A stretch of 5,322 nt of DNA from Bacteroidota bacterium (GTDB lineage: Bacteria; Bacteroidota; Bacteroidia; Flavobacteriales_F; PHOS-HE28). A model generated the notes under the pieces. That model saw only the letters and a list, made by a program, of their open reading frames with translations, was not told where the DNA came from and did no database searches. The position numbers and the translations under genes were made by a program. Shown here piece by piece: positions 5,185 through 5,322 of the stretch (its first letter is position 1; every line of letters begins with the position of its first letter). The stretch lies in the NCBI GenBank assembly GCA_963169595.1, contig CAUJFM010000404.1:1-5322 (forward strand), written 5' to 3'.

Positions 5185-5322
5185 TCACTTGGCGATCACC
5201 AGGCGCTCGGTGTAGCGCTGGCCGCCGGCGGTGATGTTCACCATGTAGATGCCGTCGGCCAGACCGGCCACGTCCACCACCTGGTACACCATGCCGTCGT
5301 TCACCGCGATAACCTGCGCGCT
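5185..5322 (-). CDS. C-terminal end of a T9SS-secreted protein (type A sorting domain), 5' part outside window
   Basis: The last 45 residues of a minus-strand gene are visible, ending in AAG TGA at 5190-5185. They read NDGMVYQVVDVAGLADGIYMVNITAGGQRYTERLVIAK in two parts: the penultimate strand VVDVAGLADGIYMVNI and the terminal strand QRYTERLVIAK. The GLADGIYMV...G.....RLVIAK pattern is the C-terminal half of the Por_Secre_tail domain that targets proteins to T9SS. The PNPxx box expected about 40 residues upstream is outside the window. The passenger domain cannot be seen, so the function is unknown. The gene converges on the split sorting domain at 4827-5081, with the terminator hairpin between them. 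Its third codon positions are strongly G/C, like the housekeeping genes. Confidence 0.88.
   Translation of the reverse strand, partial: SAQVIAVNDGMVYQVVDVAGLADGIYMVNITAGGQRYTERLVIAK

Overview
The window looks like a high-GC (about 60-65% by eye) chromosomal segment of a Bacteroidota bacterium, most likely a Flavobacteriales-type lineage known mainly from environmental genomes. Four signs support this: the order cinA - rpmB - rpmG - DUF4295 gene - ftsY, with a DUF4295 gene found essentially only in Bacteroidota; a TAnnTTTG-type -7 promoter element; almost no Shine-Dalgarno sequences in front of the starts; and two C-terminal type IX secretion (T9SS) sorting domains. The genus assignment is open.

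Layout. Positions 1-3343 carry six genes, all on the minus strand. Read in the direction of transcription they are miaE-like (2762-3343), cinA (1440-2705), rpmB (1140-1379), rpmG (922-1110), a 50-residue DUF4295 gene (718-870) and the 5' two thirds of ftsY (1-646, cut by the window edge). A recognisable Bacteroidota promoter lies between cinA and rpmB and probably drives rpmB-rpmG-DUF4295-ftsY. A strong hairpin sits in the spacer just before ftsY. Divergent from miaE, on the plus strand, is a secreted beta-propeller-like protein (3417-4826). Its T9SS sorting domain continues in the same frame to 5081 but is cut off by an in-frame TAG at 4824-4826. A long GC-rich hairpin (5131-5163) separates this from a convergent minus-strand gene (5185-5322, partial) that also ends in a T9SS sorting domain.

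How the genes relate. The minus-strand block is translation and housekeeping: tRNA modification (MiaE), pyridine nucleotide repair (CinA), two 50S proteins plus a small basic protein that is probably ribosome-associated, and the SRP receptor that delivers ribosomes to the membrane. The right end concerns export across the outer membrane by T9SS.

I see no CRISPR array, transposon, tRNA, rRNA or defence system, and no gene-free stretch over 300 bases. The most notable feature is the single amber codon separating an otherwise intact secreted protein from its intact sorting domain.
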